NCBI RefSeq assembly: GCF_019012925.1 | Contig: NZ_JAGIRL010000024.1 | Span: 1-64,000, forward strand | DNA length: 64,000 nt | Direction of reading: 5' to 3' | Origin: Fusobacterium sp. | GTDB taxonomy: Bacteria; Fusobacteriota; Fusobacteriia; Fusobacteriales; Fusobacteriaceae | Shown here: piece after piece, positions 15,644-24,788 of the stretch | Layout: each line of letters starts with the position of its first letter | Numbering within the stretch: the first letter of the stretch is position 1 | Translations under genes and position numbers: made by a program | Notes under the pieces: generated by a model | Seen by the model: only the letters and a program-made list of their open reading frames with translations | The model's database searches: none | What the model was told of the DNA's origin: nothing

Positions 15644-16765
15644 CTATTTAATACCCATATGAGCAGCTATAACTACTTTTTGAACCTCTGAAGTTCCTTC
15701 ATAGATTTCAGTAACTTTAGCATCTCTCATCATTCTTTCAACAGGGAATTTTTTAGAATATCCATTTCCACCAAATAATTGAACAGCTTTTGTAGTAACT
15801 TCCATAGCTACCTCAGAACAGAATAGTTTAGCCATAGATGCCATATATCCATAGTCCTCTCCTAAGTCTTTCATAGTAGCAGCTCTATAAGTCATAAATC
15901 TAGCAGCTTCTATTTTAGTTTGTAGATCAGCTATAACAAACTGAATGTTTTGGTGATGTGATATTGGTTTTCCAAGTTGCATTCTATTTTTAACATATTC
16001 AATAGCAGAATCCAAAGCTCCTTGAGCAATTCCAACAGCTTGAGCAGCCACTCCAATTCTACCTCCGTTTAAAGTAGTCATAGCAACTTTTAATCCCTCT
16101 CCTAAATTACCAAGTAGATTTTCTTCTGGGATAACACAGTTATCAAAGATTAATTCAGCAGTAGATGAACCTCTTACACCCATTTTATCTTCAGCTTCTC
16201 CAACTGAGAATCCTTTAGTTCCTCTTTCAACAATAAAAGCTGAGATGCTGTTATCTTCAAAGTTTGTTTTAGCAAATACCACAAAGATATCAGCTTCATG
16301 TGAATTAGTTATTAAAACTTTTTTACCATTAAGTGTGTAATGATTATTCTCTTTAACTGCAGTTGTTCTAGTTCCAGCTTCAGATTCTGTCCAACCAAAA
16401 GCTCCTAATTTCTTTCCACTTGCTAAAGGAATAAGATATTTTGTTTTTTGCTCCTCATTACCATAAGTATATATAGGCCAAGAGCAAAGAGAAGTGTGTG
16501 CTGACATTATAACACCAGTAGAGGCACAAGCTTTTGATAACTCTTCAACAGCTGCTACATAAGTTAAATTATCCATTCCAAGTCCACCATATTTTTTATC
16601 AAATGGAATTCCCATAACACCATTGGCACCTAATGCTTTAATTGAATTAAAAGGGAAAGAAGCATCCTTGTCAATTTGTGCAGCTATAGGAGCAACCTCT
16701 TTAGCTGTTAACTCTCTAACTTTAGATAAAAATAACTCTTGTTCATTGGAAAATCTAAAATTCAT
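15644..16765 (-). CDS. short-chain (butyryl-type) acyl-CoA dehydrogenase
   Basis: This 373-aa FAD enzyme has the three-part acyl-CoA dehydrogenase fold. Visible motifs are the FAD segment FGWTESEAGT, the core LNGGRIGVAAQAVGIAQGA, and the C-terminal catalytic-base region IYEGTSEVQ, where the first Glu is the usual base of short-chain enzymes. Close relatives are butyryl-CoA dehydrogenases of butyrate-forming anaerobes. However, no electron-transfer flavoprotein or other butyrate genes are adjacent. It stands alone, with an AGGAGG site, divergent from a LysR gene that may regulate it. Confidence 0.9.
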   Translation of the reverse strand: MNFRFSNEQELFLSKVRELTAKEVAPIAAQIDKDASFPFNSIKALGANGVMGIPFDKKYGGLGMDNLTYVAAVEELSKACASTGVIMSAHTSLCSWPIYTYGNEEQKTKYLIPLASGKKLGAFGWTESEAGTRTTAVKENNHYTLNGKKVLITNSHEADIFVVFAKTNFEDNSISAFIVERGTKGFSVGEAEDKMGVRGSSTAELIFDNCVIPEENLLGNLGEGLKVAMTTLNGGRIGVAAQAVGIAQGALDSAIEYVKNRMQLGKPISHHQNIQFVIADLQTKIEAARFMTYRAATMKDLGEDYGYMASMAKLFCSEVAMEVTTKAVQLFGGNGYSKKFPVERMMRDAKVTEIYEGTSEVQKVVIAAHMGIK

Positions 16766-16894
16766 AGTAACCTCCTAAAATATTAATTAAAAATAGTTTC
16801 TTTTATTTATGTATTGATTTTATCACAAAAATATCATAAAATAAAATTATATATATTTATTAAAATATAAGAAAAAATTATAAGAGGTGATAAG

Positions 16895-17791
16895 ATGTTA
16901 GATTTCAGGGTTAGCACGTTTATAGAGTTATGTAGAACAAGGAATTATACTAAAACAGCTGAAAATTTACATATGACTCAACCAGCTGTGAGTCAACATA
17001 TTAAATATTTAGAAGAGTTTTATGAATGTAAACTATTTTCTTATAATAAAAAGGTTCTTTCAATAACTGAGCAGGGTGAGGCATTATATAAATATTTAAT
17101 CACTATGAGTTCAGATGCCAATAAGATAAAAACAGAAATTAAAGAGATAGATCCAAGTAAGAGAACACTTCATTTTGGGGCGACATTTACAATTGGTGAA
17201 TATATAATACCAAAGATAGTTTCAGCTATTTGTACTGAATATCCAGAGGTAAATATATCATTTATAATAAGGGATACAAGTGAGCTTTTAGAAGAATTGA
17301 AAAAAGGAAATATAGATTTTGCATTTATAGAGGGATTTTTTGAAAAAACTGAGTATGAAAACTATCTTTTTTCAAAGGAAAAATTTGTTGGAATATGTGC
17401 TGCTAATAATCCGATAGCCACAGAAGTTACAGAGTTTGAGGACATTGTAAAAGAGAGAATAATATTGAGAGAGAGTGGATCTGGAACAAGAGATATTTTT
17501 GAAAAGATACTATATGATAACAATCTATCTTTGAGTAATTTTAGTAAAAAATATGAGCTTGAGAATATAAGTTTGATAAAAGAGTTAGTAAAAGAGAATA
17601 AAGGAATTTCGTTTATATATGAAAGAGCAGTTGAAAAGGAGATAGCAACTAGGAAAATTGCTACAATAAATTTACAAAACTTTTTTGAAGAGAGAGAGTT
17701 TAATTTTGTATTTTTAAAGGAGAGCATACATAGAGAAGAGTATAAAAGATGGTATGATTTTATGAAAAAAGTTTATGATAACTCTAAATAA
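16895..17791 (+). CDS. LysR-family transcriptional regulator
   Basis: This 298-aa protein has an N-terminal winged helix-turn-helix (about 1-60, YTKTAENLHMTQPAVSQHIKYLE) and a C-terminal periplasmic-binding-like effector domain (about 85-290, FGATFTIGEYIIPKI). It is divergent from the acyl-CoA dehydrogenase gene and upstream of a symporter. Either could be a target, divergent neighbours being the usual one in this family. The effector is unknown. The ATG follows AGAGGTGAT. Confidence 0.9.
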   Translation: MLDFRVSTFIELCRTRNYTKTAENLHMTQPAVSQHIKYLEEFYECKLFSYNKKVLSITEQGEALYKYLITMSSDANKIKTEIKEIDPSKRTLHFGATFTIGEYIIPKIVSAICTEYPEVNISFIIRDTSELLEELKKGNIDFAFIEGFFEKTEYENYLFSKEKFVGICAANNPIATEVTEFEDIVKERIILRESGSGTRDIFEKILYDNNLSLSNFSKKYELENISLIKELVKENKGISFIYERAVEKEIATRKIATINLQNFFEEREFNFVFLKESIHREEYKRWYDFMKKVYDNSK

Positions 17792-17822
17792 AAAAATATT
17801 TTCAAAAAAATAAAAAATATAA

Positions 17823-17850
17823 TTGCATTTTTAAAATAATGTGTTATACT
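17823..17850 (+). promoter_or_regulatory. promoter of the DAACS symporter gene
   Basis: TTGCAT (17823-17828), 16-bp spacer, TATACT (17845-17850). Confidence 0.5.
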
Positions 17851-17917
17851 ATTATAGTAAATATTTTTTATATTTTTATAAAATGAAAATAAAATTTAAA
17901 TAGAGGTGAACTGTTAA

Positions 17918-19153
17918 ATGAGCAAAAAGATAAACTTGACTACTAAAATTTTTATAGCTTTGATACTGGGGATAATTACAGGGTTGGTACTACATCCTCT
18001 AAAGGACAATATAATAGTTAATAATTATATTGTAAATTTTGTATTTAATCTATTAGGAAATGGATTTATAAGAGCTATAAGAATGGTGGTTGTACCATTG
18101 GTACTGTGCTCATTGGTTATTGGAGCTGCTGGAATAGAGGATGTTACTAAGTTAGGAAGAATAGGGATAAAAACATTGACATTTTACCTTTCAACAACAG
18201 CAGTTGCAGTTGTATTAGCTTTAGTTGGAGGAAATATCATAAATCCTGGTAGAGGTGTTAATATAGGAGAGATTGCAACATCAGAGGTAACTATAGCTAA
18301 AACTAAACCTTTTGTAGATATACTACTAGATATGATTCCTATAAATCCTGCTGAGGCTATGGCGAATGGAAATATGTTACAGATCATAGTTTTTGCTATA
18401 TTAGTAGGGATTGCAATATCACTTTTAGGAAGTAAGGCTGACAATATCAAAAGAATATTTGAAGAAGGAAATGCATTGAGTTTAAAATTGGTTGAGATGA
18501 TAATGATATTCGCTCCTTTAGGGGTTTATGGTTTGATATCTAAAACATTTACAACATTAGGTTATGTTGCATTACTACCTCTTTTTAAATACTTTATAGG
18601 TGTTGTAATAATCTTAGCACTTCACTGTTTAATCACTTACCAAGGGATATTGGTTCTTTTTGGAAAGTATAATCCAATGAAATTTTTTAAGAATTTTGCT
18701 CCAACTATGATGGTTGGTTTCTCTACAGCTTCAAGTAGTGCTTGTCTACCTTCATCATTAAAATCAATGCAGGAAAATTTTGGAGTATCTAAAGCCATAT
18801 CATCATTTACAATTCCATTGGGAAATACTATAAACATGGATGGAACAGCAGTAATGCAAGGAGTAGCAACTATCTTTATTGCACAGATATATGGAATAGA
18901 TTTAACAATGGGAAATTATATAACAATAATACTTACAGCTACATTAGCTTCTATAGGAACAGCAGGAGTTCCAGGTGTAGGTGTAATTATGTTGGGGATG
19001 GTTTTGGTACAGATAGGACTTCCACTTGAAGGAATAGGACTTGTAATGGGAATTGATAGATTTGTAGATATGTTTAGAACAATGGTAAATGTAACTGGAG
19101 ATGCAGTTTGTACTATTGTAATAGCTAAAACAGAGGGTGAAGAGTTAAAATAA
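17918..19153 (+). CDS. dicarboxylate/amino acid:cation symporter (DAACS family)
   Basis: This 411-aa inner-membrane carrier has about eight helices plus re-entrant loops. Diagnostic elements are the serine-rich hairpin STASSSACLPSS, the TM7 motif NMDGTAVMQG and the second hairpin ASIGTAGVPGVG. Family members move glutamate/aspartate, serine/threonine or C4-dicarboxylates with Na+ or H+. The MDGTA form (not MNGTA-type) is common in bacterial glutamate and serine carriers, so the substrate stays open. A weak GAGGTGA site precedes the ATG. Confidence 0.9.
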   Translation: MSKKINLTTKIFIALILGIITGLVLHPLKDNIIVNNYIVNFVFNLLGNGFIRAIRMVVVPLVLCSLVIGAAGIEDVTKLGRIGIKTLTFYLSTTAVAVVLALVGGNIINPGRGVNIGEIATSEVTIAKTKPFVDILLDMIPINPAEAMANGNMLQIIVFAILVGIAISLLGSKADNIKRIFEEGNALSLKLVEMIMIFAPLGVYGLISKTFTTLGYVALLPLFKYFIGVVIILALHCLITYQGILVLFGKYNPMKFFKNFAPTMMVGFSTASSSACLPSSLKSMQENFGVSKAISSFTIPLGNTINMDGTAVMQGVATIFIAQIYGIDLTMGNYITIILTATLASIGTAGVPGVGVIMLGMVLVQIGLPLEGIGLVMGIDRFVDMFRTMVNVTGDAVCTIVIAKTEGEELK

Positions 19154-19165
19154 CTTTTTAAAAAT

Positions 19166-19241
19166 AAAGAGCAGATTTTATAACTCATTAAAATTAACTG
19201 AGGTGTTTTATTTTAATGATTATATTGATTATCTGCTCTTT
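19166..19241. terminator. large nested bidirectional hairpin/terminator
   Basis: Outer stem AAAGAGCAGAT (19166-19176) with ATCTGCTCTTT (19231-19241). Inner stem CATTAAAAT (19186-19194) with ATTTTAATG (19210-19218). It lies between convergent genes and has A/T tails on both sides. Confidence 0.75.
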
Positions 19242-19266
19242 TTATTATTCTTAAATTTATTCTGTT

Positions 19267-19461
19267 CTAAATTTTAGGAGAGAACTTAGTTAAAAATTCC
19301 TCTTTCTCTCTTACAAAAAGTTTTCCTTCAGCTTCCTTACAAATGTAGACAACTACAATTAAACCATCTCTTTCATTAGTACAGTCGATAGCTTCTTTTA
19401 TAACTTGATACTCTCTCTTGTTTTTATTGTTTATCCATATAGAGTTTTCTTTAATAGACAT
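19267..19461 (-). CDS. small DUF1653-like protein (64 aa)
   Basis: This 64-aa protein has the pattern Y-x-V...VVVY...LFVREKEEFLTKF, which resembles the short DUF1653-type beta-barrel proteins of unknown function. The resemblance is by eye only. Its start codon shares one base with the stop of the DUF1847 gene upstream, so the two are translationally coupled. No function is assigned. Confidence 0.6.
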   Translation of the reverse strand: MSIKENSIWINNKNKREYQVIKEAIDCTNERDGLIVVVYICKEAEGKLFVREKEEFLTKFSPKI

Positions 19462-20099
19462 TAATTTTCTCCCTTGTTAAAAAGTTTTTTATTATAGTAT
19501 GAATTTGAAGTGTAGATAGCAGCTAGAGGATTGTGTCCAAGTACTCTGTCTTTGACAGCGAATACAGTAACTGGTGCTTCAGAATATTTGATGAATAAGC
19601 TATCGTGTCCTACACAAAGTCCCAATAGAATATTTAGATCTGTTTTTCTTTCATTTAAAAGTTTAGCTTGTCCAATAGGATTGCACATAGGCTCAAATTC
19701 ACAATATGGTCTAACTTGATGATCTCTATCGATATTGAGTAGTTCCTTGCTAATACTTCCATTTTTACAGATTAAAGACTCCACTACAAAACCGTGATAT
19801 CTCAAGATATTAGCAAAAGTTTGAGCTTCCTTAGATAATCCAATACAGAATGCCAAACCTAATTTTTTAAAATTACATTTTTGAGCAAAAAGTATAATCT
19901 CTTGAACTCTAGTAAGTTGACAATATCCTTCAGCTTCTACAAGAGCAGAGTTATGAGCTAATTTCATATTTTCCTCTTCAAGATAGTATTGTTTTAACTC
20001 CTGAATTTTTTCAAGTTCTCTACAAGGGCAGTTGCTAGGAGCCTTTGTTAAATCACCAGTTCTACAAGCATGTATTTGACATGAATCACAAGTATACAT
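19461..20099 (-). CDS. DUF1847 cysteine-rich putative metal-binding protein
   Basis: This 212-aa protein matches the DUF1847 family. It has an N-terminal cysteine cluster (CDSCQIHACRTGDL, then CPCRE), a segment LGLAFCIGLSKEAQTF, and further cysteines in RPYCEFEPMCNPIGQA and LGLCVGHD. Many conserved Cys residues suggest metal or cluster binding, with the function unknown. The start at 20099 (MYTCDSC) follows AAGGAGG by 9 bases. An in-frame extension upstream is hydrophobic low-complexity sequence without a ribosome site. It is coupled to the 64-aa gene downstream. Confidence 0.82.
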   Translation of the reverse strand: MYTCDSCQIHACRTGDLTKAPSNCPCRELEKIQELKQYYLEEENMKLAHNSALVEAEGYCQLTRVQEIILFAQKCNFKKLGLAFCIGLSKEAQTFANILRYHGFVVESLICKNGSISKELLNIDRDHQVRPYCEFEPMCNPIGQAKLLNERKTDLNILLGLCVGHDSLFIKYSEAPVTVFAVKDRVLGHNPLAAIYTSNSYYNKKLFNKGEN

Positions 20100-20174
20100 A
20101 AAAATCTCCTCCTTAAATTTAAAGTAATAACTACTTACTATTATATAACATAAAAAAAATTTTACCAAAAAAGA

Positions 20175-20203
20175 TTGATATATATTATAAAAAAAGTTAT
20201 AAT
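20175..20203 (+). promoter_or_regulatory. mscS promoter
   Basis: TTGATA (20175-20180), 17-bp spacer, TATAAT (20198-20203). Confidence 0.65.
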
Positions 20204-20242
20204 GAAGAAATATAGAGGAAATAAAAAAAATGGAGGGAAAAA

Positions 20243-21058
20243 ATGAACTTAGTAGTAGCAGAATTTTTAAACAAATTATTTCTTTTCTTACCAACATTAA
20301 TAGTGAGAGGAGTCATCTTAATAGTCGTAGTTACAGTATGGCCAAAATTAGTTGAGGTTTTAATCACAACATATAAAAAGATGTTAAAGAGAAAAAATGT
20401 GGATCCGTTATTAGAGAGTTTTACAAGTTCTATGTTAAAAACTTTATTGTACATAGTTTTATTCTTTTTAATAATTGGAATAGCAGGAGTTAAAGCAACT
20501 TCTCTTATAACTGTTTTAGGAACAGCAGGTTTAGCTGTTGGTTTGGCATTACAAGGAAGTTTAGCAAACTTAGCTGGAGGATTATTAATACTATTTTTTA
20601 AACCATTTACAAAAGATGAGTATATAGTAGCTAATGGTGGAATTGAAGGGACAGTAGATAAGATACAAATACTTTATACAATTTTAACAACTGTAGATAA
20701 TAGAGTTATAATTGTTCCAAATAGCCAATTAGCAAATAATGCTATAACAAATGTTTCAAGAAATCCAGAGAGAAGATTGGATATGGTTTTCTCTGTATCA
20801 TATGATACTTCAACTGATAAGGTAAAAGAGATATTAAATAGAATTGCAAATGAACATCCAGCAGTGTTAAAAGATAAGCCAGTTAATATTAGAATGAGTG
20901 TTCAAAATGCAAGTTCACTTGATTTTATATTTAGAGTATGGGTAAAGAAAGAGAACTATTGGGATGCAAAATTTGACTTTACAGAGATTGTAAAAGCAGA
21001 ATTTGATGCAAATAATATAGAGATTCCATATCAAAAAATCGATATTTACAGAAAATAA
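20243..21058 (+). CDS. MscS-family mechanosensitive channel (copy 1)
   Basis: This 271-aa protein has three N-terminal membrane segments. The pore-lining third helix is recognisable by its Gly/Ala pattern (GTAGLAVGLALQGSLANLAGG), followed by the beta domain (VIVPNSQLANNAITNVSRN) and a C-terminal alpha/beta domain. The length is that of a minimal MscS. It should open under membrane tension and release solutes in osmotic downshock. It is a single gene upstream of guaB. A second, more divergent paralogue is at 58010. Confidence 0.92.
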   Translation: MNLVVAEFLNKLFLFLPTLIVRGVILIVVVTVWPKLVEVLITTYKKMLKRKNVDPLLESFTSSMLKTLLYIVLFFLIIGIAGVKATSLITVLGTAGLAVGLALQGSLANLAGGLLILFFKPFTKDEYIVANGGIEGTVDKIQILYTILTTVDNRVIIVPNSQLANNAITNVSRNPERRLDMVFSVSYDTSTDKVKEILNRIANEHPAVLKDKPVNIRMSVQNASSLDFIFRVWVKKENYWDAKFDFTEIVKAEFDANNIEIPYQKIDIYRK

Positions 21059-21076
21059 AATTATTTTTAAAAACTA

Positions 21077-21106
21077 TTTACAAATTTTAATATTTTGTGC
21101 TATAAT
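21077..21106 (+). promoter_or_regulatory. guaB promoter with extended -10
   Basis: TTTACA (21077-21082), 18-bp spacer, TGC-TATAAT (TATAAT at 21101-21106). No purine-riboswitch core is visible in the ~70-nt leader. Confidence 0.65.
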
Positions 21107-21177
21107 ATCTGAAATTTAAAAAAATTTTAGTGGTGTTCTTAATTAGTCTATATTTAATATATTAAAAGGAGTTGCAA

Positions 21178-22632
21178 ATGAACGGAAAAATAGTAAAAGA
21201 GGCAATAACATTTGATGATGTATTGCTAATACCAGCAAAATCAGAAGTATTACCACATGAGGTAAGCTTAAAAACAAGACTTACAAAGGATATCGTATTA
21301 AACGTACCTATTCTAAGTGCAGCTATGGATACAGTTACAGAATCAGACTTAGCCATTGCTTTAGCAAGACAAGGTGGAATTGGATTTATACACAAAAATA
21401 TGAGCATTGAAGACCAAGCTGCAGAAGTAGATAGAGTAAAAAGAATTGAAAGTGGAATGATCAGAAATCCAGTTACTTTAACAGCTGATTGTACAGTTGG
21501 ACAAGCAGAGGATTTAATGAGAAGATATAAAATCTCTGGATTACCTGTAATAGAGGGTGAAGGAAAACTTATCGGTATAGTAACAAACAGAGATATAAAA
21601 TACCATACAGATATGGAGCAACTAGTTGGAGATATAATGACAAAGGAAAATCTTATAACTGCTCCAGTAGGAACAACTTTAGATCAAGCTAAAGAGATCT
21701 TACTATCAAACAGAATAGAAAAATTACCAATAACAGATGAGAGTGGATATTTAAAAGGGTTAATCACAATAAAGGATATTGATAACTTAGCTGAATATCC
21801 AAATGCTTGTAAAGATTCACATGGAACTTTAAGAGTAGGAGCAGCAGTAGGAATAGGTGCTGATACATTAGAGAGAGTAACTGCACTAGTAAAAGCAGGA
21901 GTAGACATAATAACAGTGGACTCAGCTCATGGACACTCAGCTGGAGTAATTAGAAAGATAAGAGAGATTAGAGAAGCTTTTCCTAACTTAAACTTAATAG
22001 GTGGAAATATAGTTACAGCTGAAGCTGCATTAGATCTAATAGAGGCAGGAGTAGACGCTGTAAAGGTTGGAATTGGGCCAGGATCTATCTGTACAACAAG
22101 AGTTGTAGCAGGAGTAGGGGTACCTCAATTAACAGCTGTAAATGATGTTTTCCAAGTATGTAAAGAGAGAGGAATTGGGGTAATAGCTGATGGTGGAATA
22201 AAATTATCTGGAGATATAGTAAAAGCCTTAGCTGCAGGAGCAGATTGTGTAATGCTAGGTGGATTATTAGCTGGAACAAAAGAAGCACCAGGTGAAGAGA
22301 TTATTCTTGAAGGAAAAAGATTCAAACTTTATGTTGGAATGGGATCAATAGCAGCAATGAAGAGAGGTTCTAAAGATAGATACTTCCAAAATGATGCAAA
22401 AAAATTAGTTCCAGAAGGAATAGAGGGACGTATCTCTTACAAAGGAAATTTAAAAGATGTTGTATTCCAACTTTGTGGAGGAATTAGAGCAGGTATGGGA
22501 TACTGTGGAACTCCAACAATAGAGGATCTAAAATTAAATGGTAAATTTATAAAAATAACAGGTGCAGGACTAAGAGAGAGTCACCCACATGATATAACTA
22601 TAACAAAAGAAGCACCTAACTATTCTAAATAA
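21178..22632 (+). CDS. guaB: inosine-5'-monophosphate dehydrogenase
   Basis: This 484-aa enzyme oxidises IMP to XMP with NAD+, the committed step to GMP. The TIM barrel is interrupted by two CBS domains (about 95-205). The catalytic loop [11 protein letters not shown] contains the nucleophilic Cys, and EGRISYKG carries the flap Arg-Tyr-type pair. The start at 21178 follows AAAAGGA by 7 bases. Length is full. It is flanked by its own promoter and terminator. Confidence 0.96.
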   Translation: MNGKIVKEAITFDDVLLIPAKSEVLPHEVSLKTRLTKDIVLNVPILSAAMDTVTESDLAIALARQGGIGFIHKNMSIEDQAAEVDRVKRIESGMIRNPVTLTADCTVGQAEDLMRRYKISGLPVIEGEGKLIGIVTNRDIKYHTDMEQLVGDIMTKENLITAPVGTTLDQAKEILLSNRIEKLPITDESGYLKGLITIKDIDNLAEYPNACKDSHGTLRVGAAVGIGADTLERVTALVKAGVDIITVDSAHGHSAGVIRKIREIREAFPNLNLIGGNIVTAEAALDLIEAGVDAVKVGIGPGSICTTRVVAGVGVPQLTAVNDVFQVCKERGIGVIADGGIKLSGDIVKALAAGADCVMLGGLLAGTKEAPGEEIILEGKRFKLYVGMGSIAAMKRGSKDRYFQNDAKKLVPEGIEGRISYKGNLKDVVFQLCGGIRAGMGYCGTPTIEDLKLNGKFIKITGAGLRESHPHDITITKEAPNYSK

Positions 22633-22649
22633 AATAGATAGAGAGAAAT

Positions 22650-22692
22650 GGGAAAACAGTCACTTAAGTGATTCTGTTTTCCCTATTTTTTT
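22650..22692 (+). terminator. terminator after guaB
   Basis: Stem GGGAAAACAG (22650-22659) / CTGTTTTCCC (22674-22683), with a palindromic inner segment TCACTTAAGTGA, then a T-run. Confidence 0.9.
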
Positions 22693-22812
22693 AGAAGAGT
22701 AAAAAAATTATGTATAAAATTGAGATTTCACTTAAATAAGTAAAATATATATTAAAATTTCATAAAAAAAATAGTATAATAAATAGTATATATTTTTAAA
22801 AAGGAGAAGAGA

Positions 22813-23505
22813 GTGAAAAGAGGAATTGTAATCATATTAAATGTTGTTGTTTCAATGCTACTGTTTGGATCTGAATTTAAAGAGATGGTTCCATTAGAGA
22901 ATAAATCTGCTATAAAAAAAGAAGAGGTAAAAGTAGAGGAGAAAAAAGAGCCAGAAGTAAAAAAAGTAGAAGATGTAAAGGATAAAATTAGAATAGAGGA
23001 TCTATCTGTAAAAAGAGTTGGGAATGATGGTAAAATATATGCTGGAGATGAAAAAATTCCCTATACAGGTAAACTTGCTCTATTTTTAGGAGATATAGTA
23101 GAGTATACAGAGTCATATGTAGATGGAGTATTAGAAGGCCCTAAGATATGGTATTCAGACAGTGGTACTGTGGTACTGGAAGAGAGTTATAAGGATAATA
23201 AGGTTGAAGGGGAGCAGAGAGCTTATTATGAAGATGGAAAGTTAAAATCAATTGTAGTTTATAAAAATGATAAGGTTATCAGTTTGGAATCTTTTGCCAG
23301 AGATGGAAAGATATTGTATAAGAGTGACCTAAGTAAGGGAACAGGAATATGGAAGTATTTTTGGGAGAATGGACAGATTTTAGAAGAGGGAAAATATAAA
23401 AATTGGAAAAAAGATGGTGTTTGGGTAAAATATCGTGAAAATGGAGAAGTAGACGTAACTACAACTTATAATAATGGAAAATTAGTTAGTCAAGTGTGGG
23501 GATAG
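22813..23505 (+). CDS. secreted MORN-like/YwqK-family repeat protein
   Basis: This 230-aa protein starts with a probable signal peptide (hydrophobic about 5-20). A Lys/Glu-rich stretch (about 30-60) follows, then repeats of the YwqK/MORN-like type, for example EGPKIWYSDSG, EGEQRAYYEDGKLK, GIWKYFWENGQ and DGVWVKYRENGEV. Such repeats form beta-hairpin scaffolds in exported proteins. Some are annotated as antitoxin-like, but nothing here supports a toxin partner. The start is GTG, 8 bases after AAGGAG. It heads the operon leading into the TruA-KH gene, one base apart. Confidence 0.78.
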   Translation: MKRGIVIILNVVVSMLLFGSEFKEMVPLENKSAIKKEEVKVEEKKEPEVKKVEDVKDKIRIEDLSVKRVGNDGKIYAGDEKIPYTGKLALFLGDIVEYTESYVDGVLEGPKIWYSDSGTVVLEESYKDNKVEGEQRAYYEDGKLKSIVVYKNDKVISLESFARDGKILYKSDLSKGTGIWKYFWENGQILEEGKYKNWKKDGVWVKYRENGEVDVTTTYNNGKLVSQVWG

Positions 23506-23506
23506 A

Positions 23507-24358
23507 ATGGATATAAGATCAATTGAAAAAACAGAGAAGTTTGGTTACATGTTCTATGTAAAATATAGTGGGACAAAGTTTCAATCATTTGATGAGATGG
23601 TAGGAAAGAGAAGTGTAAAGGGTTACTTTAGAGAAGTGATGGAGAAGGTAGGATTTAGCTGGGCAAAGGGAGTACAGCAAGCTGGAAGAACAGATGCTAA
23701 GGTGAGTGCTACAGAAAATATCCTCTACGTAAGTAGTAATTACAGTGGAGATAAGAGGGAGTTGCAGGATAGATTTAATGAGGTATCAAATGGCGATTTA
23801 AAAGTTACAATGATAAAGAAAACACTTCCAAATCTAGTTTTTCCTGAATGTATAAAAAGAAGAGAGTATATCTATGAGTATCCTAGAAAGAGAGTAAAAA
23901 ATACTCTTGAAGAGATAGAAAATTTGTGTAAAAAGCTTTCTGGGAAATATGATGTAAGTGAGTTTACTGATAAGAAAGGCTTGGAGTTAAAGGAGCATAT
24001 TAGAGAGGTAGAGATAAATTATAGAGATGGAAAACTATACTTTTCTGGAAACTCTTTTATGCCAAAACAGGTTAGAATGATGTCAGGCTATATTTTAACT
24101 GGAAAAAAAGAGGCAATAGAAGGAAAATATCTTACTCTTAGTAAGATTATATTAGAAGATGAATTAAAGAGAAATATCTTTGAAGAGATCAGTGATCTAA
24201 AGATAGAGAGTGTTGAAAAGATAGAGAGTAATGCTGACAGAAGTATCTATATATTTTATACCCTAAAGAGTAAAAAGGGAGAGTTAATAGGTAAAAATGG
24301 AAAAAATATCAAAGCTCTCAAGAAAACTTATGGAACTGTAGTTGTGAGAGAGATATGA
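23507..24358 (+). CDS. TruA-like pseudouridine synthase fused to a C-terminal KH domain
   Basis: This 283-aa protein has a TruA-type fold. VKYSGTKFQSF matches the TruA start, and QQAGRTDAKVSA (about 57-68) corresponds to GRTDAGVHA with the catalytic Asp kept (D63). REYIYEYP keeps the family Tyr, and NSFMPKQVRMMSGYIL matches the conserved C-terminal core. Residues about 225-283 look like a KH RNA-binding domain with a GxxG loop (G262-G265 in LIGKNGKNIKAL). TruA normally lacks a KH domain, and two motif residues differ (G to K, H to S), so the target RNA may not be the usual tRNA 38-40. It overlaps the HD gene by four bases (ATGA). Confidence 0.8.
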   Translation: MDIRSIEKTEKFGYMFYVKYSGTKFQSFDEMVGKRSVKGYFREVMEKVGFSWAKGVQQAGRTDAKVSATENILYVSSNYSGDKRELQDRFNEVSNGDLKVTMIKKTLPNLVFPECIKRREYIYEYPRKRVKNTLEEIENLCKKLSGKYDVSEFTDKKGLELKEHIREVEINYRDGKLYFSGNSFMPKQVRMMSGYILTGKKEAIEGKYLTLSKIILEDELKRNIFEEISDLKIESVEKIESNADRSIYIFYTLKSKKGELIGKNGKNIKALKKTYGTVVVREI

Positions 24359-24774
24359 TAGCTAGAATAAGGCAGGGATTGATATTTATATTTGGAAGAT
24401 ATAAAGAGGAATGGAACAATGAGATAAAAGGAGTCTTAACACCAGAGGAGTATGAGATATTTAAAAATATGAGTAGATATGATAGGATACACTCCTTTAG
24501 ATTGTACAGATTGGTAAAAGATGATGAGCTTTTAGGTGAGAAGAGATTGTATCAAAAATTAGCTCTATTACACGACTGTGGAAAGTATAATGCCTCTTTA
24601 TACAGAAGGGTAAAGAAAGTTTTGATTGGAGAGAAGAGTTTAGAGAATCATAGCGAAATCTCTTATGAAAAATTAAAAAATATAGATATAGAGTTAGCAA
24701 AATTGGCAAGAGAACATCACTCTAGTTCAAAGGATATATATTTAAAAAGATTTCAAAAGTTAGATGATGAGTAG
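24355..24774 (+). CDS. small HD-domain hydrolase
   Basis: This 139-aa protein contains an HD metal-dependent phosphohydrolase core: HSFRLYRL near position 44 supplies the first His, LLHDCGKYNA the HD pair, and ENHSEISYEKL plus REHHSSS further ligands. Similar short HD proteins often act on nucleotides or RNA ends. The substrate is not predictable. Start and stop of the TruA-KH gene overlap as ATGA, so the two are translationally coupled. The radical SAM gene follows after 14 bp. Confidence 0.8.
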   Translation: MIARIRQGLIFIFGRYKEEWNNEIKGVLTPEEYEIFKNMSRYDRIHSFRLYRLVKDDELLGEKRLYQKLALLHDCGKYNASLYRRVKKVLIGEKSLENHSEISYEKLKNIDIELAKLAREHHSSSKDIYLKRFQKLDDE

Positions 24775-24788
24775 ATTAAGGAGATGTA

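Noticed and set aside
20100..20297. N-terminal extension of the DUF1847 protein as a membrane region
   Set aside because: Hydrophobic low-complexity translation of AT-rich DNA that overlaps the mscS promoter; the ATG at 20099 has a strong ribosome site.
21107..21177. Purine riboswitch before guaB
   Set aside because: The conserved purine-aptamer core is not visible and the leader is too short.
22813..23505. YwqK-like protein as an antitoxin of a toxin-antitoxin pair
   Set aside because: The next genes are RNA enzymes with recognisable roles and no toxin-like ORF is adjacent; the protein also has a signal peptide.
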